From contig NZ_ATUU01000001.1 in assembly GCF_000420365.1 (NCBI RefSeq), forward strand, positions 434,001 through 498,000: DNA of 64,000 nucleotides. Reading direction: 5' to 3'. Positions 57,669-64,000 of this stretch are shown one piece after another. Every line of letters begins with the position of its first letter. Position 1 is the stretch's first letter. This DNA is from Weissella halotolerans DSM 20190 (GTDB taxonomy: Bacteria; Bacillota; Bacilli; Lactobacillales; Lactobacillaceae). Under the pieces are notes generated by a model that did no database searches, was not told the DNA's origin, and saw only the letters and a program-made list of their open reading frames with translations. The position numbers were made by a program, and so were the translations under genes.

Positions 57669-58679
57669 TTAAATTGATGCCAAGTGCAACAAAGTACGGA
57701 TCATGTTTGAAGTGAAACCGTATTCGTTATCATACCAAGCAGCAGTCTTAACCAATTGGTAATCACCTGAAGTCAATACTTCAGTTTGTGAAGGATCAAA
57801 GACAGCACCGTGTGTGTCGCCAATGATATCTGAAGAAACAATTTCTTCATCTGTGTAACCAAATGAATCATTTTGATACTTCTTAACCGCTGCGTTAACT
57901 TCGTCAGCAGTAACCTTCTTGCTCAAAATAGTTGTCAATTCTGTAATTGAACCATCAACAACTTGTACACGTTGTGCATGACCGTCCAACTTACCATTCA
58001 ATGCAGGCAATACCAAACCAATGGCCTTGGCAGCACCAGATGAATGAGGAATCGTGTTAACAGAAGCGGCACGGTTGTTACGAGCCTTCTTACCACGAGG
58101 GCCATCCAAGATAGCTTGCGTAGCAGTGAAGGCGTGAATTGTCGTCATTGTACCAACTTCAATTCCAAATTCTTCGTTCAATGCATTAGCCAATGGAGCC
58201 AATGATTGTGTTGTACATGAACCAGCAGAAACAATCCGATCTTCTGGCTTCAAGATGTCTTGGTTGACACCGTAAACAACAGTAGGAACATCACCAGCTG
58301 GAGCTGATACTAAGACCTTCTTAGCACCGGCATCCAAGTGAGCTTGTGCCTTTTCCTTTGAAGTATAGAATCCAGTAGACTCCAAGACGATTTCAACACC
58401 ATCATTTTCAACCCACTTCAAATCAGCAGCGTTACGCTCTGCGTAAACATGGTACTTCTTACCGTTAACGATAATACCGTCTTCATCAGCAGAAACATCT
58501 GCATCCAAAGTACCGTGTGTTGAGTCATGCTTCAACAAGTAAGCTAACATAGCAGGACTTGTCAAATCGTTAATGGCAACAACCTCGATGTCGTCAGCTG
58601 TGTCTTGCAATTCAAAGATACGGCGGAAAGCCAAACGACCGATACGTCCGAATCCATTGATACCAACTTTAACTGTCAT
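57669..58679 (-). CDS. gap: Glyceraldehyde-3-phosphate dehydrogenase
   Basis: 336 aa from [15 protein letters not shown]; an upstream extension is rejected. Catalytic Cys in [14 protein letters not shown], and [12 protein letters not shown] at the C-terminus. No CggR-type regulator or tpi/eno genes accompany it here. GGAGGAAT lies upstream. Confidence 0.97.
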   Translation of the reverse strand: MTVKVGINGFGRIGRLAFRRIFELQDTADDIEVVAINDLTSPAMLAYLLKHDSTHGTLDADVSADEDGIIVNGKKYHVYAERNAADLKWVENDGVEIVLESTGFYTSKEKAQAHLDAGAKKVLVSAPAGDVPTVVYGVNQDILKPEDRIVSAGSCTTQSLAPLANALNEEFGIEVGTMTTIHAFTATQAILDGPRGKKARNNRAASVNTIPHSSGAAKAIGLVLPALNGKLDGHAQRVQVVDGSITELTTILSKKVTADEVNAAVKKYQNDSFGYTDEEIVSSDIIGDTHGAVFDPSQTEVLTSGDYQLVKTAAWYDNEYGFTSNMIRTLLHLASI

Positions 58680-58733
58680 TATTAATGATTCCTCCCAGAA
58701 ATACATTTTTGCGTAAAGTTATTTACAGGTATT

Positions 58734-58762
58734 ATTATACGACTTTGTTTAACTTTTCGCAA
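58734..58762 (-). promoter_or_regulatory. gap promoter
   Basis: TTGCGA at 58757-58762 and TATAAT at 58734-58739, 17-nt spacer. Confidence 0.8.
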
Positions 58763-58842
58763 ACTATAACATCAGGCGCTTAAGGCAACTATTTCTCTTG
58801 GCTAGCCCCTCAATAGAATTCTAATATAAAGGAATAGGGCTC

Positions 58843-59022
58843 CTACTTATGTGGTAATCCTGCCCATGATGTTGTATGACGACGAACTCCTTTTAACCGG
58901 TGATTTATTAGTTGATAAAGATAAAAGACCAGCCTTGCTGTTCCTGTTACGATAATTTTTAAAGTTAAGATTGTGATGACAAACATGCCCAAGAAAACAA
59001 ATCCAGCATATAAACTTTGCAT
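58843..59022 (-). CDS. Small membrane protein (59 aa) of the XRE/ImmA circuit
   Basis: Starts MQSLYAGFVFLGMFVITILT, one membrane span (about residues 4-24), then a second weaker hydrophobic stretch (ARLVFYLYQL) and a basic tail ending in GLPHK. GGAGG with seven-base spacing supports translation. A promoter and three copies of an operator-like motif lie upstream (59044-59166), and the same motif occurs at the XRE promoter. I recognise no family. It may be an effector, such as a toxin-like or stress membrane peptide, whose expression the XRE protein represses; that is inference. Confidence 0.7.
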   Translation of the reverse strand: MQSLYAGFVFLGMFVITILTLKIIVTGTARLVFYLYQLINHRLKGVRRHTTSWAGLPHK

Positions 59023-59043
59023 CTCTTTTCCTCCTCAGCAATT

Positions 59044-59056
59044 CAGTTAAACCTAA
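59044..59056 (-). promoter_or_regulatory. Operator-like repeat C
   Basis: Minus strand TTAGGTTTAACTG, in the untranslated leader of the 59-aa gene, close to its ribosome site. Confidence 0.55.
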
Positions 59057-59115
59057 TGCTTGTTGAATATAAAAGCCCAGAGAGATGATAACTTCCTTTC
59101 CAGGCGACTAAGACT

Positions 59116-59144
59116 AGTATATATTAGGTTTAACTTTAATGCAA
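59116..59144 (-). promoter_or_regulatory. Promoter of the 59-aa membrane protein gene
   Basis: TTGCAT at 59139-59144 and TATACT at 59116-59121, 17-nt spacer, with operator repeat A inside the spacer. Confidence 0.75.
59124..59136. promoter_or_regulatory. Operator-like repeat A
   Basis: TTAGGTTTAACTT between the -35 and -10 of the 59-aa gene promoter; ideal for repression. Confidence 0.6.
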
Positions 59145-59153
59145 GCGGAAATA

Positions 59154-59166
59154 TTTAGTTTAACTT
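59154..59166. promoter_or_regulatory. Operator-like repeat B
   Basis: TTTAGTTTAACTT, two mismatches from repeat A and 30 bp (about three helical turns) from it in the same orientation. Overlaps the immA-like stop. Confidence 0.5.
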
Positions 59167-59617
59167 ATAGCATTCCTCGCCGTTGATAATAGCGAAGGGT
59201 CTCATCCGAGAATGTTAAGGGGTAACCAAAGCGTTCCGTTAACATCCATCCTGCTAAGGGTTCATCAGGATAGTCAGCCGCCACGGCTTGGATTTCTTCT
59301 AAAGACGTCATATAGGTTAGCACATTCTCGCGGGCATTAATTTCATTATTGTGGGCGCGGGCACTTTCATAGTCTAAGATGTTCCCCAAATCAAAGAGAG
59401 CATGAAAGTATTCTTCAACTAAGGTTTCTGCCTTTTCAAAAGTTGATAAGGTCTTATCAATAAAAATATACACCTTGTCCCCTTTAATAGAGGTTACACC
59501 TGCTAAACCGGAATTTTCCTTAAGGGGCATAGTGTCTAAAATAATCGGTTCCAATCCCCTTGCCTGCAAATCATCTTCAACAGCCATTAATAGGTCATCG
59601 TAACGATTAGTCTGCAT
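59165..59617 (-). CDS. ImmA/IrrE-like protein with degenerate metalloprotease site
   Basis: 150 aa from the ATG at 59617, with GAGG six bases upstream; it overlaps the XRE gene by 11 nt. ImmA proteases cleave partner XRE repressors after DNA damage in mobile elements. The domain outline is visible (GDKVYIFIDKTLSTFEKAETLVEEYFHALFDLGNILD). The expected HExxH reads EEYFH, so the first zinc His is missing, and the downstream ligand region (NARENVLTYM) is also altered. It may sense or bind rather than cleave. Confidence 0.75.
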   Translation of the reverse strand: MQTNRYDDLLMAVEDDLQARGLEPIILDTMPLKENSGLAGVTSIKGDKVYIFIDKTLSTFEKAETLVEEYFHALFDLGNILDYESARAHNNEINARENVLTYMTSLEEIQAVAADYPDEPLAGWMLTERFGYPLTFSDETLRYYQRRGML

Positions 59618-59990
59618 GGCGATCCTCATAATCAGCAATTAAACCTTCTACGTAAGCTTTTGCTCGGTCAATCACGCGGTGCCGCTCATCATCGGGAAGC
59701 CCAGAAATATCTAAGCCCCAGTGGGCAGCCATTAAGACTGGTTCGTCACTGGCTACCTCAGGTTTGACCGTTTGGGGATCTTCAACTAATTCTGACTTAG
59801 ATACTGCAAAATAGTCCGCCATTGCTTCAATTTTATCAATTCGTGGGTAGGTTTTGCCATTTGACCAATCAGAAATTGTTGCTGTTGAAACACCTAGGAT
59901 TCCTGCTAACTTAGCAGCCGTTAAGCCATGTTGCTTCAAGAGGCGCTTAATATTCCGCCCCATGATTGCCTTTCCCTCTGAACTCGCCAT
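59607..59990 (-). CDS. XRE-family transcriptional regulator (ImmR-like)
   Basis: 127 aa from the ATG at 59990 with AAGGTG before it. N-terminal helix-turn-helix LTAAKLAGILGVSTATISDWSNGK (given in two parts: LTAAKLAGILG and VSTATISDWSNGK), then a linker and C-terminal helix. Two operator-like motifs lie at its own promoter and three at the 59-aa gene promoter, so it probably represses both. Cotranscribed with the ImmA-like gene. Confidence 0.88.
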   Translation of the reverse strand: MASSEGKAIMGRNIKRLLKQHGLTAAKLAGILGVSTATISDWSNGKTYPRIDKIEAMADYFAVSKSELVEDPQTVKPEVASDEPVLMAAHWGLDISGLPDDERHRVIDRAKAYVEGLIADYEDRHAD

Positions 59991-60029
59991 TTTCTTCACC
60001 TTTTCTTTTCTATTTTTTGTTATAACTTT

Positions 60030-60058
60030 ATAATAAAGGTAAACTTAATATTTGGCAA
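60030..60058 (-). promoter_or_regulatory. Promoter of the XRE-immA unit
   Basis: TTGCCA at 60053-60058 and TATTAT at 60030-60035, 17-nt spacer, with operator repeat E in the spacer and D beside the -35. Confidence 0.75.
60036..60048. promoter_or_regulatory. Operator-like repeat E
   Basis: AAGGTAAACTTAA within the spacer of the XRE promoter. Confidence 0.5.
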
Positions 60059-60070
60059 GGTTTAACCTAA
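60058..60070. promoter_or_regulatory. Operator-like repeat D
   Basis: AGGTTTAACCTAA, almost a perfect AGGTT-T-AACCT palindrome, overlapping the XRE -35 by one base. Confidence 0.6.
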
Positions 60071-60082
60071 TTCAATTTAGTC

Positions 60083-60111
60083 TTGCATTTGTTCGAGGGC
60101 TTAGTTATAAT
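60083..60111 (+). promoter_or_regulatory. tRNA-Arg promoter
   Basis: TTGCAT at 60083-60088 and TATAAT at 60106-60111, 17-nt spacer. Confidence 0.8.
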
Positions 60112-60134
60112 TATCTAGTTGATTAAATCAGCTT

Positions 60135-60206
60135 GGACCCGTAGTGTAATGGATATCACGTTAGATTCCGGTTCTGGAGATGAGGGTTCGATTCCCCCCG
60201 GGTCCA
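60135..60206 (+). tRNA. tRNA-Arg (anticodon CCG)
   Basis: 72 nt. Acceptor GGACCCG/CGGGTCC, D arm GTG...CAC, anticodon stem TTAGA/TCTGG with loop TTCCGGT (CCG, reading CGG), T arm GAGGG-TTCGATT-CCCCC with one A-C mismatch, discriminator A. CCA is not encoded. Confidence 0.93.
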
Positions 60207-60210
60207 TAAG

Positions 60211-60239
60211 AAAAGCCAACTTTGCGGTTGGCTTTTTTT
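60211..60239 (+). terminator. Terminator of tRNA-Arg
   Basis: AAGCCAAC/GTTGGCTT hairpin followed by T7. Confidence 0.9.
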
Positions 60240-60264
60240 GTGTCTTAATTTTAATGGAAACCTC

Positions 60265-60903
60265 TTAATGGTAAGTTTGCACAAAGGCCATAATGGTTTT
60301 TGCAAGCCGTTGATGGCCACTTGGCGTCGGATGCAGACCGTCTAACAACCAACTTTTGGCATTCAAATGATTAATATTCATTGTCTGATAGAGGTTAAGG
60401 ACGGGCAAATGATAATAGTGCGCCCATGCTTCAATCGCTTGTACATAGTCGACGAGCAACAAGCCCTGCTGATTGGCTTCTTCTTCAACTCCAACTGTTT
60501 TCCCCATCAATCGATTACGCCAAGTTGGCGTTAGGACATAAAGCAATATAGTTGGATTGGCCTGATAAATAGTGGCTAGGCTTTGGTTCATTGCTCCTAA
60601 CATCGTATTTGACTGTTGATCGCTTAATTGCCCAATCGGTAAGCTTTGTCCATAATCGTTCGTCCCGCCAAATAAGATTGCTTTTTGTGCCTTCGCCCAG
60701 TCAATAATCTTTACCCGTTGGACAAACGAAATAGCATCATTGCGGCTACCTGTTTGCCAGGTTGCTCCAGCAACGCCTTCATTCAACACTTGATCAGCAA
60801 AAAGTGCATTTGCAAACTTAGGCCAGCCACCATTTCCAGGCCCATTTGGTTCATAACCAGAGGTTAATGAATCACCTAGGGCAATTATCGTTGCTGCTTT
60901 CAT
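60265..60903 (-). CDS. SGNH/GDSL hydrolase
   Basis: 212 aa. Block I GDSLTSGY with nucleophile Ser12, block III GGTNDYG, and block V DGLHPTPSGH with the catalytic Asp and His. Esterase or lipase of unknown substrate. No signal peptide, so cytoplasmic. Confidence 0.92.
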   Translation of the reverse strand: MKAATIIALGDSLTSGYEPNGPGNGGWPKFANALFADQVLNEGVAGATWQTGSRNDAISFVQRVKIIDWAKAQKAILFGGTNDYGQSLPIGQLSDQQSNTMLGAMNQSLATIYQANPTILLYVLTPTWRNRLMGKTVGVEEEANQQGLLLVDYVQAIEAWAHYYHLPVLNLYQTMNINHLNAKSWLLDGLHPTPSGHQRLAKTIMAFVQTYH

Positions 60904-60951
60904 GTTCCTATCCTCCCTTGCTAAACCTTGTCAACTAATATACCCGTAAAT

Positions 60952-60998
60952 AAAAAAGGTCTGCGTCTCAATTATACAATGAGCCGCAGACCTTTTTA
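60952..60998 (-). terminator. Terminator of the DUF308 gene
   Basis: AAAAAGGTCTGCG/CGCAGACCTTTTTT arms; symmetric enough to act in both directions. Confidence 0.9.
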
Positions 60999-61014
60999 TT
61001 TTAATAAGTAACCA

Positions 61015-61527
61015 TTAGAAAGCTTCAACTACTTCCATAATTCCATAAACCATGAAGTAAGCACCCAACAAGGCAACCCCAAAGGTCAAAGCCAAGGCAG
61101 GACTAAACATCATGATGATGGCCAAAACAATGCCGATAATCGCAAAGATAATGGTAAACCAGTAATAACCTTTGCTTTCCTTAACGAAACGTGCTGCCCA
61201 CAACTCAAACAATGAATCCATGAACAAACCAATCGTCAACAAAATCCAAATGTAAACAATGCCAAAGTCTGGCATTACTAATACCAAAATTCCAACCAAA
61301 ATATCCAAAATGGCTGAGAACGTCAACCAGCCGGTTTTATCCATACCTAACTTACGTAACTTGTTACGCCCCATAAAGCGGATTACACCATTAACCAACA
61401 TGAAAATACCAACCAAGATAACCATTACTTGAACAGTAATACCAACCCTAGTCATCACAAAGTAGGCCAAGATTAGGGAGAGAATTCCCATAATCAGCTT
61501 GAAAGGATCAAATTCCTTTTTCATCAT
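61015..61527 (-). CDS. DUF308 (HdeD-like) membrane protein
   Basis: 170 aa with six hydrophobic spans in three repeats, typical of the HdeD/DUF308 family. HdeD in E. coli is linked to acid resistance; the role here is unknown. Monocistronic with GGAGG before the start. Confidence 0.88.
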   Translation of the reverse strand: MMKKEFDPFKLIMGILSLILAYFVMTRVGITVQVMVILVGIFMLVNGVIRFMGRNKLRKLGMDKTGWLTFSAILDILVGILVLVMPDFGIVYIWILLTIGLFMDSLFELWAARFVKESKGYYWFTIIFAIIGIVLAIIMMFSPALALTFGVALLGAYFMVYGIMEVVEAF

Positions 61528-61611
61528 AATTCCTCCATAAAAATAAAAAGTCCACTACAACAAATAATCATTTACAAGTTAAGTGTAACACACCCACAAA
61601 CTTTGTATGCA

Positions 61612-62481
61612 TTATTTCATAGGACTAGCTTGCCCCGTTTGATAATTTATGGTGATACCTGGCTGAACATTTGGGATAAAGACATTAAATTCTAAAGAGT
61701 CATCGCGTGATTTTGCTTCTAAATGATTTCCGGCTGGTAACAACGCTGATCCGTCATAGACGGGGGTTACCCGATAACGGACTAGTTTATTCTGATCTTG
61801 TGCACGACGAACTAGGGTTTCATAGTAATTTTGCCCTGTATTCTGATCATCCCCATTGGATGCTTGGTTAGCCCAAGCTGTCTGAGTGGTAATATTTTGC
61901 CGGTTAGCTTCGGATGCGTCAAAACTAGTTATTCGACCTGCTAGAGCATAACCGATGGAATGGCCACGGTTATATAAAACTTGGTAGGGTCCACTAAGGT
62001 TCACTTGGTGCCAGCCCAGGGGCTCAATTTTGCGATCCATTCCAGTTTCTTGTCGATTACGATATTGTCGGCTTGTTCGATTTAAGAGGGCATTGGCAAC
62101 GCCTGGCCGTCCCAAGTCATCTAAAGGTGCTAAGTGGACATAGGGCGCTGTGCTAACATTTGCCTGCAAGTCAGTCTGATTATGATTAATTAACCAAGCA
62201 CCAGCCCCATTAAAGGTAATCCTTTGACTATGCAGTTGTGCTCTAACTGCTGGCGTCAAAACACTAGCCGCTAACTGTTCATCGGGGTGCCTTGCCGCTT
62301 TAACGGTTAGCTTTTTGTAGGTTTGCTCTTGCCTAGGTAAATATGCCTGTAATTCATCAGGCAAGTGTTGGATTGGTATCCAACCGGCAGTCGTAGCAAC
62401 CGTGATGATTAGGACTAAGACTAGCCCTAACGTTGTCTTAGGACGCCTTTTAGGACGCCGCTTATATCCTTTTTTCCCCAT
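61612..62481 (-). CDS. EndA-like DNA/RNA non-specific endonuclease
   Basis: 289 aa. A basic N-terminus and one membrane span (about 17-35) suggest it is anchored outside. The beta-beta-alpha-metal nuclease motif is NRGH (171-174, catalytic His174) in LYNRGHSIGYALAG, followed by QNYYETLVRRAQDQNKLVRYRV, very like streptococcal EndA. It could degrade extracellular DNA or work in DNA uptake. No competence genes are adjacent. Confidence 0.9.
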   Translation of the reverse strand: MGKKGYKRRPKRRPKTTLGLVLVLIITVATTAGWIPIQHLPDELQAYLPRQEQTYKKLTVKAARHPDEQLAASVLTPAVRAQLHSQRITFNGAGAWLINHNQTDLQANVSTAPYVHLAPLDDLGRPGVANALLNRTSRQYRNRQETGMDRKIEPLGWHQVNLSGPYQVLYNRGHSIGYALAGRITSFDASEANRQNITTQTAWANQASNGDDQNTGQNYYETLVRRAQDQNKLVRYRVTPVYDGSALLPAGNHLEAKSRDDSLEFNVFIPNVQPGITINYQTGQASPMK

Positions 62482-62514
62482 CCGTACTTCCTCACTCTAG
62501 TTAAGTTTAAATTA

Positions 62515-62558
62515 AAAAAGACTACAGGTATTAAGTTTACCAGTAATCCTTCTTTTTT
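62515..62558 (-). terminator. Terminator of the DUF956 gene
   Basis: GATTACTGGTA/TACCTGTAGTC-type stem with one mismatch and a T6 tail on the minus strand. Confidence 0.75.
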
Positions 62559-62590
62559 CCCACATTAACCTTTTTTGCTTACTTTGCTCA

Positions 62591-62959
62591 CTAGCTTGTC
62601 TTTTTGGCCTGCCAACGAATTTTCATTCGTTCAAATGCGCTCTTACGCCGTCTAAGTTGCTTGGCTTTTAAATACTTGCGCATAATCGTACTTGCATGCC
62701 GTCCATGGCCACCAATGAATTCAAATTGTTGTCCTTCAGTTGTTTTAACCACGAAGCCACGATAATAAAAGCCCCATATAATCTCAAAACTAATGTAGTC
62801 AACGTTACGCCAAGGAATTAAGATGTAACCACCACTTGTCGATCGAAACTCCAGCGCCTTATCTCCATAAAACAAGCGCCCTGGACGAATATTAACTGGT
62901 GACATAACTGCATTAGCTGGTGCGCTATATTCATATTGTTGTTGCTTCACTTCTGACAC
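62591..62959 (-). CDS. DUF956 family protein (mannose-PTS associated, ManO-like)
   Basis: 122 aa. PH-like beta-rich protein with MSPVNIRPGRLFYGDKALEF and the segment IPWRNVDYISFEIIWGFYYRGF. Genes of this family follow man operons in lactic acid bacteria; function is not firmly known. It comes after the IID gene and an imperfect terminator, so it may be expressed at a reduced level. Confidence 0.9.
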   Translation of the reverse strand: MSEVKQQQYEYSAPANAVMSPVNIRPGRLFYGDKALEFRSTSGGYILIPWRNVDYISFEIIWGFYYRGFVVKTTEGQQFEFIGGHGRHASTIMRKYLKAKQLRRRKSAFERMKIRWQAKKTS

Positions 62960-62990
62960 GTCTTTTCATCCCCTTTTTTATTTGACTAAC

Positions 62991-63049
62991 AAAAAAGAGC
63001 CTGCGCTTGAAAAACAACAATCCGTTTCTCCTCACGCGGGTCTCTTTAT
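62991..63049 (-). terminator. Imperfect terminator after the mannose-PTS IID gene
   Basis: AAAGAG, CC and GCG segments pair with CGC, GG and CTCTTT across small bulges; T6 follows. May allow some read-through to the DUF956 gene. Confidence 0.6.
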
Positions 63050-63072
63050 CTGTTTAAACACTTAAAGGCATG

Positions 63073-64000
63073 TTAAGCCATAATGCCTAGTGCATAGGCT
63101 GCAATTCCAACAGCAAACAAACCAAAGATAATTGTAATTGGTGAAACATTCTTGCGCAAGAGCCACAATACAATGAACATCATCAATAGCGGTGCCAAAC
63201 CGGGGATCAGTTGATTCAATGTATCTTGCAAGGTTGTTACCTTCCATAGACCGATATTTTGACCGGACTGAATGTTACCAATCACCTTAGCGAGTTGATC
63301 ACCACTTAAGTCACCACTATTAATCATCTTAGCTAGGGCATTAGTATCGACGTAAGCCCCTTCTTGCATCTTCACCTTAGAAATAACCATTGGGAAATTC
63401 ATCGTTGTCCAACGTGGAACCAGTACGCCCATGATGAACATACCAAGAATAGATGCACCCGTCGTAATCTTTTGCATCATACCACCGGCCATATTTTCCG
63501 TGATGTTTGTTCCTTCACGGTAACCAAGCTCTTGTGTATACCAAAGAAAGGCCATACGGGCAATATTCCAAGCAAAGAAGAAGATAATAGGACCAAGAAT
63601 TTGGCCACTTTGTGCCATTCCAGCACAGAAAGCGCCTAAGACCGGCCGAACAGTTCCCCACCAAATTGGATCACCAACTCCAGCTAACGGTCCCATCATT
63701 CCAACTTTAACACCGTTAATTGTTTCATCATCAATGGCAGTCTGTCCATTGGCCCGTTGCTCTTCTAGGGCCATTTCAACTCCCAATACTGGTGAGGCAA
63801 CATAAGGATGGGTATTGAAGAACTCTAGGTGACGCTTTAACGCCGCTGCCCGCTCATCCTTGCTCTGGTAGAGCCGCTTAATTGTTGGAACCATGGCATA
63901 GGCCCAACCAACGTTTTGCATCCGTTCGTAATTCCAAGCTGCTTGGAGGAAGGTTGACCGCCACCAAGTTGATATCCGATCACCCTTTGTTAGATGGGTG
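63073..64000 (-). CDS. manZ: PTS mannose/fructose/sorbose transporter subunit IID, 5' end outside window
   Basis: Partial: the frame is open to the window edge, so the N-terminus is missing. The edge part reads LTKGDRISTWWRSTFLQAAW then NYERMQNVGWAYAMVPTIKRLY, the usual IID start region, so only a few codons should be lacking. Later come GVKVGMMGPLAGVGDPIWWG and a hydrophobic C-terminus. Membrane subunit for mannose/glucose uptake. Confidence 0.95.
   Translation of the reverse strand, partial: THLTKGDRISTWWRSTFLQAAWNYERMQNVGWAYAMVPTIKRLYQSKDERAAALKRHLEFFNTHPYVASPVLGVEMALEEQRANGQTAIDDETINGVKVGMMGPLAGVGDPIWWGTVRPVLGAFCAGMAQSGQILGPIIFFFAWNIARMAFLWYTQELGYREGTNITENMAGGMMQKITTGASILGMFIMGVLVPRWTTMNFPMVISKVKMQEGAYVDTNALAKMINSGDLSGDQLAKVIGNIQSGQNIGLWKVTTLQDTLNQLIPGLAPLLMMFIVLWLLRKNVSPITIIFGLFAVGIAAYALGIMA

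Noticed and set aside
58847-59041. 64-codon ORF on the minus strand in another frame
   Set aside because: No ribosome site and a low-complexity Ser/Arg/Asn composition; the overlapping 59-codon frame has GGAGG and a membrane-protein profile.
59165-60206. Prophage remnant integrated at tRNA-Arg
   Set aside because: XRE and ImmA-like genes beside a tRNA suggest it, but no integrase, no repeat of the tRNA 3' end nearby and no phage gene was found; the neighbours on both sides are ordinary chromosomal genes.

Overview
The window is about 64 kb of chromosome from a low-to-mid G+C Gram-positive bacterium. It looks like a heterofermentative lactic acid bacterium (Lactobacillaceae), most probably Weissella or a close relative. 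The evidence is: a FabT/FabK-type fatty-acid operon; T-box and PyrR leader attenuators; a NiaR/NiaP niacin pair; a mannose-PTS IID gene followed by a DUF956 gene; and an L-2-hydroxyisocaproate dehydrogenase that resembles the classical enzyme from Lactobacillus (now Weissella) confusus. Genus placement is inference. Nearly all genes lie on the minus strand. The exceptions are an IscA-like gene, an RNase HI gene, an aminotransferase/HicDH pair and one tRNA-Arg.

Layout. 1-7.2 kb: lemA-htpX, phosphoglucomutase, UDP-galactopyranose mutase, a frameshifted acetyltransferase, and the niacin transporter niaP with its repressor niaR and a striking palindromic operator. 7.9-18.2 kb: a complete type II fatty-acid synthesis operon (fabZ1-fabT-fabH-acpP-fabK-fabD-fabG-fabF-accB-fabZ2-accC-accD-accA) with dyad operators at its promoter. 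18.2-26.3 kb: purB, prsA, then pyrR-carA-carB behind a textbook PyrR attenuator, and rluD and an EbsA-like gene. 26.5-35.1 kb: RNase HI, a NhaC-family transporter behind a T-box (apparently Tyr-specific), a DUF421/DUF3290 pair, a nitroreductase, an M32 carboxypeptidase and a GlnPQ-type ABC transporter. 35.3-48.4 kb: the purine operon purE-K-C-S-Q-L-F-M-N-H-D followed by fhs. 48.5-54 kb: two APC permeases, an aminotransferase and L-HicDH. 54-58.7 kb: rpmE2, lepA, pgk, gap. 58.8-60.2 kb: a small XRE/ImmA-like/59-aa membrane protein circuit and tRNA-Arg(CCG). 60.2-64 kb: a GDSL esterase, a DUF308 protein, an EndA-like nuclease, a DUF956 protein and the 3' part of a mannose-PTS IID gene.

Three things stand out. 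First, carA and carB are intact reading frames, but both have lost the residues needed for carbamoyl-phosphate synthesis. CarA has Gly/Phe/Asp where the glutaminase has Cys/His/Glu. CarB has a ruined first ATP-grasp site and no second one. Yet they sit behind an intact PyrR gene and attenuator. This looks like a pseudoenzyme pair kept for another purpose, perhaps regulation. Second, purK and purL each carry one in-frame TAA in an otherwise intact gene, so de novo purine synthesis is probably broken in this strain. Third, an XRE repressor, a degenerate ImmA-like protein and an overlooked 59-aa membrane protein share repeated operator sequences at two promoters. Together they form a self-contained switch with no phage genes visible around it.

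All calls come from reading the sequence and remembered family knowledge; no database search was run.
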